NCBI GenBank assembly: GCA_000349905.1
Contig: KB722749.1
Location: forward strand, 239,612-303,611
Source: Volvariella volvacea V23
Lineage: Eukaryota; Basidiomycota; Agaricomycetes; Agaricales; Pluteaceae
Reading direction: 5' to 3'
DNA length: 64,000 nt
Below the pieces are notes generated by a model. It was not told where the DNA came from. It saw only the letters and a program-made list of their open reading frames with translations, and did not search any database. A program made the translations under genes and the position numbers. The stretch's first letter is position 1; every line of letters begins with the position of its first letter. Shown here piece after piece: positions 58,888-64,000 of this stretch.

Positions 58888-59152
58888 TTAGACTCAATAG
58901 ACTGGTGATTAAGCGTGTCAGGGGTTTGTGAGTGTGTGTGCAGAGGGAGAAAGGGGAGGGAATGTGGTGTGATAGGTGGAGAAGGCGGAAGCTGAATGGG
59001 CTTGTGGTGTCGGTAGTTATGTGAGTAATATCCGGATATGGTATCCCCTGCCCATTCCGCCAAGATGCCTGGGCTCACAGCGCCAGCACAGGTTTCGATT
59101 CGCATACACTAATGGTATTAAAGAAATATATTCCAATGCTCGTCTACGGACA

Positions 59153-62100
59153 TTACAGTTCATCATGCTTATGATCTTCCAGAGGTACCTGTTGTCCGTC
59201 TTCAGTAGGTAGCTCTGTACTTGTAGGTGTAGCCTCCACAGTCTCCGTTCTCGTCTCGGTAGCAGTCGTCGTCGTCTTCTTCTTCGGCGTCTTTGGCACC
59301 TTCCTCTTCCACAACTTCTGTAGTTGTTGCTCAAGAACCTTCGCTCTTGCCTTCATCTCTGTGGTCTCAATCACAGGATCCTCCCAGCTCTTGACCTTCT
59401 TTTGTTTCTCTACCCACTCGCCCAACCAGGATTCGTGCTCCTTCAAAGTCTTCTCTAGCGAATCCAACTCATCTCTAGTCCACTTGGACGGGAGACCGGC
59501 TTCTTCCTCGGCCGTAATGTTCTGTCTTGCCTCAGCCAAGAACAAACGAGTGGACCAATTCCACATCTGGCTGTTATTAAGGGCTTGAGGGAACTGCTCA
59601 ATTTCCTTGTAGCGGTGAACGATAGGTCGCTCAAGTGTCCTACTCAAACAGTTAGCAATGTCACCCTCTGCACAGAAAAATACGTACTCCAAGGCGATCC
59701 TCTTATCAAGGAACTGCGAAGTCTCGGCCACATCACCAAACTCGTGCAACCAGAGGAACGAATCCTCCAACTGTCCAGAAATGCCTTCCCTCTCGTCCGA
59801 AGTAGAACATTTCTTGAACGGCGAAGTTTCATTCTCATCATCCAACAAGTCACGCAACTTGTAGAGATACCCTTCAAACGTGTTCCGGGCTTCCTCACGA
59901 CGTACTTTAGCTGCCTCGTCCGCGTTGATCTCGCGTAGACTGAAAACACAAACAACAGGTGAGTGGTGTTCATAGTACGTGTAAGGGGGAGTGTCATCGC
60001 TTTAAAAAGATACGTACCGAGTTCGGGCCTCTTTCTTCTCTTCAATGCTCATAGGTTTGATCGTCGTGAACCTCGTATTAACCTTCAATGCAATAGTATT
60101 ATCACTCGGGTCTCTCTTCTTCTGAGCAGCTGCAGGCGATGGCGAAGCTGCAGAGGGCGTTTCCGAGGCAGACGCAGAGGCGGATGATGCTGATTCAGAG
60201 GCGGAAGTCGAAGACTCCGAGGTAGACTCAGCGGACGATGCGCCGTTATCAGCCTGTATCTCTTCTTCGGAAGAGGAAGTGGGTGAGGATTGACTGCCCC
60301 TACCAAAGAACGATTTCAATTTACCTATTTATCATCCTCGACGTCAGTTAATTGTCGACGAGACTATGGATATGACGCAGCGTACCTGTGATACTCTCAT
60401 CCTTGATCTCGCCAAATGCTACGGCCTCGGAAACGGACAAGAATCCAGACTCTGATAAACTCAAGGTGGCTTTGACAACAGGGTCTATGGCGCCTCGTTC
60501 GGTGAGATTGGCCAGAGCTTCAGCTACGCCTTGAATATCGACTTCCATAATTCTTGCTGGGACGCCACTGCAATATCATAATTGATCAGCATACACAAAA
60601 TCATACCGCAAAAGGAGTCGAAAACGCTCACGGAACAGGGGGCAACTTATAATCGAAGAAAATGGAGAAATCCTCCTTTCTCTTGAAAGTCAATGTCTTC
60701 TTGGTCCCGGTCTTGGTACCAGCGGGGAAGATGCTGGTTGTAATTGTTCTGGGTCTGGAGGCATCCTTGGTCGAAGCAGCAAAGTAGGAAGCTTGAACGT
60801 CGTATGGGATGATATCAGAGACTTTAATAGGCTTGGTCTTGAACTGTCTGCTGAGGGAGGCGCCGTGGAGGCCTGCACCCATAACTGCGGCTTCGTCCGC
60901 GTTGACGTTCAATGCGATTTTACCGCTGAGGTCAAAGTGAGTGATGAAGTGTAACAAAGACCGTGAAGGTACATACTCTCCAACAACTGAACGAAGTGCA
61001 GATTGGATCATTGGGACACGAGTGCTTCCACCGAATAGGATGACTGATGTGATATCGTTCTAAGTGCAACATGTAAGGCTTTCCGACCCTCCAAAAAGAG
61101 ATGCAATGGTTTACATACCAATCCCAAACCAGCAGCATTCAAGGCATCGTAGAGGGGAGTAACAAACTTCTCTCGCAGATCAGCACACCCATCCTCGAAT
61201 TCAGCACGAGTGACTTTGGTCTTGAAATCCAAATCCCAAGCAACGCTTTCCACCTAAAATGCATAGCCATCAGTTTTAAATTGAAGGATGAAGGATTGAC
61301 ACGTACATTGGCAGTAGCCTCGTTATTTGCGCTCAGAATGTGTTTGATCCTTCCTGCTTCTTTCCATAGCTTGGCCATGCCCTTCATATCCCTTCTCACA
61401 TCCTTGCCCCACTTCTCTGCGAACCTTTCTACAAACAAATCCCTCAATCTTCTGTCAAGTTCAATTCCACCAACAGTCCTATCATATCCTACACCAGCAA
61501 CCTGTATCTGTGCTCCAGTAACCGCACCCTTCTTGTCCGTGAGGGCAGAGAACCCAACGACAGTGGCTTTAATCGCCGATGCACCAGCATCGTAAACCAC
61601 ATGCCATTCTGCTGGGGCTGCAGTACTATTTTCACCAGGCTGGAAATTCCTGTTCATGGCATAGTTAACTGCCACAGCCGTTCCGTCATTGATAAGCGCC
61701 AAAGTTCTCAACCCAGCAATCTCGATGGCATCCACGACCGCGTTTCTCTCAAATTCCGTAAAGAAGGGAGGAACGGTTACGATGACGTCGGTAACCTTTT
61801 CTTCGGCTACTGATTCGGCGAGCTGTTTGATGTAGTTGAACTGCATGGCGATGAGCTCCTCGACGGAGAATTGCTCGCCATCGGAACGCTCGAAGGATAT
61901 GGTTTTGCGTTTATTTTGGAAGTAGGCGGCCGTGGTGATTTGACCGAAGAACGCTACGGGAGTGGACGTGAAGGGTACGGCTTGGAGGTATTTTAGGTGG
62001 TTGAAGGAGTCGGTTGGAAACCTTGAAGCCTGTAGGCAACCATTAATTCTATTCGTGGAGCGCGCCAACTTGCACACTCGAAATAACCAACTCACCAAGT

Positions 62101-62332
62101 TGAAGGCATCAGTCCCAAACAGCCTGTCGCCTCTCTTCCACCCAACTGAAGCCTGGATCTTCCTTTTCGAGTCCTTGTTCAACAGTACGTCGAACGGCAC
62201 TCCGGGACTCATGACGGACGCTTTGATCCATTCTGCGCCATAGTCGATGGCCAGCACAGCAGCTGACGTTGGCTGTGGGACGAGCGCCAACAACGACAAC
62301 GATATCAAGTTGTATACCGTCAGCAACCGCAT
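59153..62332 (-). CDS. LHS1: ER-lumenal Hsp70-like chaperone Lhs1 / Grp170 (HYOU1)
   Basis: This is a large Hsp70-family protein of the ER lumen, which serves as nucleotide-exchange factor for BiP/Kar2 and aids translocation and folding. The N-terminal ~24 residues are a signal peptide (LLTVYNLISLSLLAL ... TSA). The ATPase domain shows AIDYGAEWIKAS, TDVIVTVPPFF, INDGTAVAVNYAMNR, ILFGGSTRVPM and NADEAAVMGAGLHGA. After the short substrate-binding part comes a Ser/Glu/Ala-rich insertion (about 60290-60130), typical of this subfamily, then a helical C-domain. The protein ends KHDEL, i.e. the ER retrieval signal HDEL. Length is about 900 residues from roughly nine exons. The longer size and inserted linker separate it from BiP. 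Several N-glycosylation sequons (NST, NLT, NWS, NIT) fit a lumenal protein. Confidence 0.94.
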
Positions 62333-63304
62333 CGTTGGTGCGTGTGATTTGCCGAATTAGACTTGCGTAAACGAGAACCTGAGCAACAAACAAGAGGAAA
62401 ATGAAGAGGGATGGGTCCTAAGAGTCTTGAGTGTTGGTATAAGAATCAGAACGGCATCTAAGGTGGAGGGAGGATTTGAGGGGATGGGTTGAAGAGGACA
62501 ACTCTGAAATATTTTGAGGCTTTTTTTGGAACTTTAACGAGTTCGGTGTCGTGGCACGCCAAGACGACACGTCGATCCCCACAAGCACGTGACCCAATAT
62601 TGCTGCTCGGCTCTCACAACGACCGCACACCCATCGTCCAAGAGCTGCACTGAACATGATTTCAGTATCGCTAGTTGTCGATTGGAACTATAAAGACGCA
62701 TTGAACACCAGAAACTGAACATGTGCGAACAAGTAAGAGTGAGAGGAAAGCTCAGCATCAACCCCAGGTCCATCCTGGTCGAATCGGCTAGTGCCACGGC
62801 ATCATTCTGCTCAGACCACACGAGATCGGACGAATGTTGAGCGGTGTGCAAATGTCCAAGTGGTTATTGCATGGCTAATCCGCGGAACGCATCAGCTGAC
62901 CCAACCAATAAATCCTTAACAATCTCTGCAGAGGAACTCGACCCTTTACCAGAGCGAGAGGTTCCGTGTCCGAGTCTCTTGCATGATACTCACAGGGTCA
63001 GTATCCAGTGAGCACATAAACGCGTGCATAGGTGCAATTTCGTCCCTCTTTAGTTCCCCTCGACGGAGATTAATCCATGAGCCTGCGCGTAATCTGCGAG
63101 TCACAGGTTTCCTACAATTTTTGAAGGTGGCCAAAAGAGTTGGGCACAGAGACACTTCTGGTAGATCTGGTCTATTCATAACGGACAGGGAATCTAACCT
63201 TCGTTGATGGGAAGAGATCCAAACTAGGACACCAGTCGCCCAACACAGTAGAGCAAATATTCTATTCCTTGGGTAGAGCAGGTCTAAGGTATCGTGCGGT
63301 GCGC
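62333..63304. other. Intergenic region upstream of LHS1
   Basis: About 970 bp between two genes on the same strand: the NDUFA6 3' flank and the LHS1 promoter. An ORF at 62946-63179 (minus, 77 codons) has a donor-like GTGAGT but no recognisable content. The LHS1-proximal half carries the CACGTC and CACGTG elements listed separately. Confidence 0.5.
62566..62591 (-). promoter_or_regulatory. Paired CACGTC / CACGTG bZIP-type sites upstream of LHS1
   Basis: GACACGTC at 62566-62573 and CACGTG at 62586-62591 lie 230-260 bp ahead of the LHS1 start. CACGT-core sites are bound by Hac1/XBP1-type bZIP factors of the unfolded protein response, to which Lhs1 genes commonly respond. Their role here is inferred, and bHLH binding of CACGTG is an alternative. 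Confidence 0.4.
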
Positions 63305-63963
63305 GCTTATACCACGCCAGTGGCAGCGGGAAGAACTGCGTCCTCGTCTCGCCCTAGAATAAACAAAAAAGAATGAGTCGGATCCCGAAGATACAATATG
63401 AAAGTTAGCAGGTCCCGGCGATGTATGGTTGACAACAGCACAACATCCGACCGGCCAGCCTCACTTCAACCCAAAAACAGGAATCCATTCTCCACTCACC
63501 CTCATAAAACTTCTCTAAAAATGACTTCTGCGGTCTCTCCTTTGACTCCAACAGAATACCCATGATATGATCGTTCTGCTTCCAACAATTCATTGTTTCT
63601 TGATACTCTTGTCTCCCTTTCAACAGTAGCACATCAATGACCTTCGGATCGGTCACGTATCTGTTTTTCTCGAATTTCTGTCTAATTGAGTGGCGGACGA
63701 ATGCCGGGGAAACGTTGAGGGCGTAGAGAGAGACAATTTCAGGTGCCTATCATGGTTCGTGTTTACGTTTATTCAGGCGTCGACAAAGGAGGTTGCAGGA
63801 ATGTGGCAGACGGACTAATTAGGGAAATAAAGGATAAACAAGCAGAGCAGATACGCACAGAGCGATACCAATCCCGATAGAGTTGAACAACTCTTTTGCG
63901 AGCCTCCGTAGAACTAACAGACGCCCTTGTGGCTTGGGCCAGCCGACTTGGAATAGTTGTCAT
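63305..63963 (-). CDS. NDUFA6: Complex I accessory LYR subunit NDUFA6 (B14)
   Basis: This is a mitochondrial NADH:ubiquinone oxidoreductase accessory subunit of the LYR-motif family. Three exons (63963-63859, 63746-63500 and 63351-63305) give 132 residues, the usual size. The LYR motif is in VVQLYRDWYRS near residue 29. It is followed by APEIVSLYALNVSPAFVR and IRQKFEKNRYVTDPKVIDVL, both typical of NDUFA6. The protein ends EGRDEDAVLPAATGVV after a 148-nt intron. The last exon is needed for the natural C-terminus; reading through the intron would give a different tail. It sits tandem to LHS1 with about 970 bp between. Confidence 0.92.
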
Positions 63964-64000
63964 GTTGTTCTACAGTACCACCTCTGAGTTTCCAAAGCGC

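Noticed and set aside
62946..63179. 77-codon minus-strand ORF between NDUFA6 and LHS1
   Set aside because: No recognisable motif and inconsistent splice options; probably NDUFA6 3' flank.

Overview
This window reads as nuclear DNA of a filamentous basidiomycete, most likely a mushroom-forming Agaricomycete. The genes are broken up by many short introns (mostly about 45-65 bp, GT..AG), often with very small exons. The encoded proteins are typical of that group: a basidiomycete-type intron-rich GAPDH, a fungal Munc13-like protein, Lhs1, a GT18-like glycosyltransferase and a SWIM-domain DNA ligase. I see no bacterial-style operon, rRNA, CRISPR array or intact transposon.

Layout: 1-1133 is AT-rich with no gene. 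1134-8715 (-) is UTP10 (U3 snoRNP / ribosome biogenesis), divergent from a small SRPBCC-fold protein (8853-9496, +). Then come gpd/GAPDH (10555-12043, +), a long coiled-coil protein (12353-15546, +) and a GABA/amino-acid permease (16557-19274, +). A gene-poor stretch follows, with one small conserved-looking protein (22857-23636, +), a further 4.4 kb without a recognisable gene, malate dehydrogenase (28089-29575, +), the SWIM-type ATP-dependent DNA ligase (31808-33725, +) and a hypothetical protein (34158-34802, +). Next are a GT18/MGAT5-like membrane glycosyltransferase (35097-36624, -), a peroxisomal-type Lon protease ending in SRL (37694-41339, +), a Ser/Gln-rich disordered protein (42359-44882, -), a BAG-domain protein (46169-48929, +), an aminoglycoside-phosphotransferase-fold kinase (50934-52529, +), a Munc13-like exocytosis protein (53560-58887, -), the ER Hsp70 Lhs1/Grp170 ending in HDEL (59153-62332, -) and the complex I LYR subunit NDUFA6 (63305-63963, -).

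The genes are mostly housekeeping and independent. Loose themes are protein folding and quality control (Lhs1, BAG protein, Lon), central carbon metabolism (GAPDH, MDH) and possible peroxisomal targeting (Lon -SRL, MDH -NKL).

I found no clearly new multi-gene system. The most useful observations are: (1) a run of exons of 5-13 nt that carry key motifs in six genes; (2) a second, Gly/Tyr-rich reading frame inside the BAG-domain gene, best explained by an unannotated 137-nt intron; (3) a SWIM zinc finger fused to a minimal, bacterial/viral-like DNA ligase; (4) an abrupt AT shift across the 3' end of UTP10; (5) paired SILK/RVxF-like PP1-docking signatures in two otherwise unknown proteins. Exon boundaries were worked out by hand from splice consensus and reading frame. 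They are good hypotheses, not transcript-supported models.
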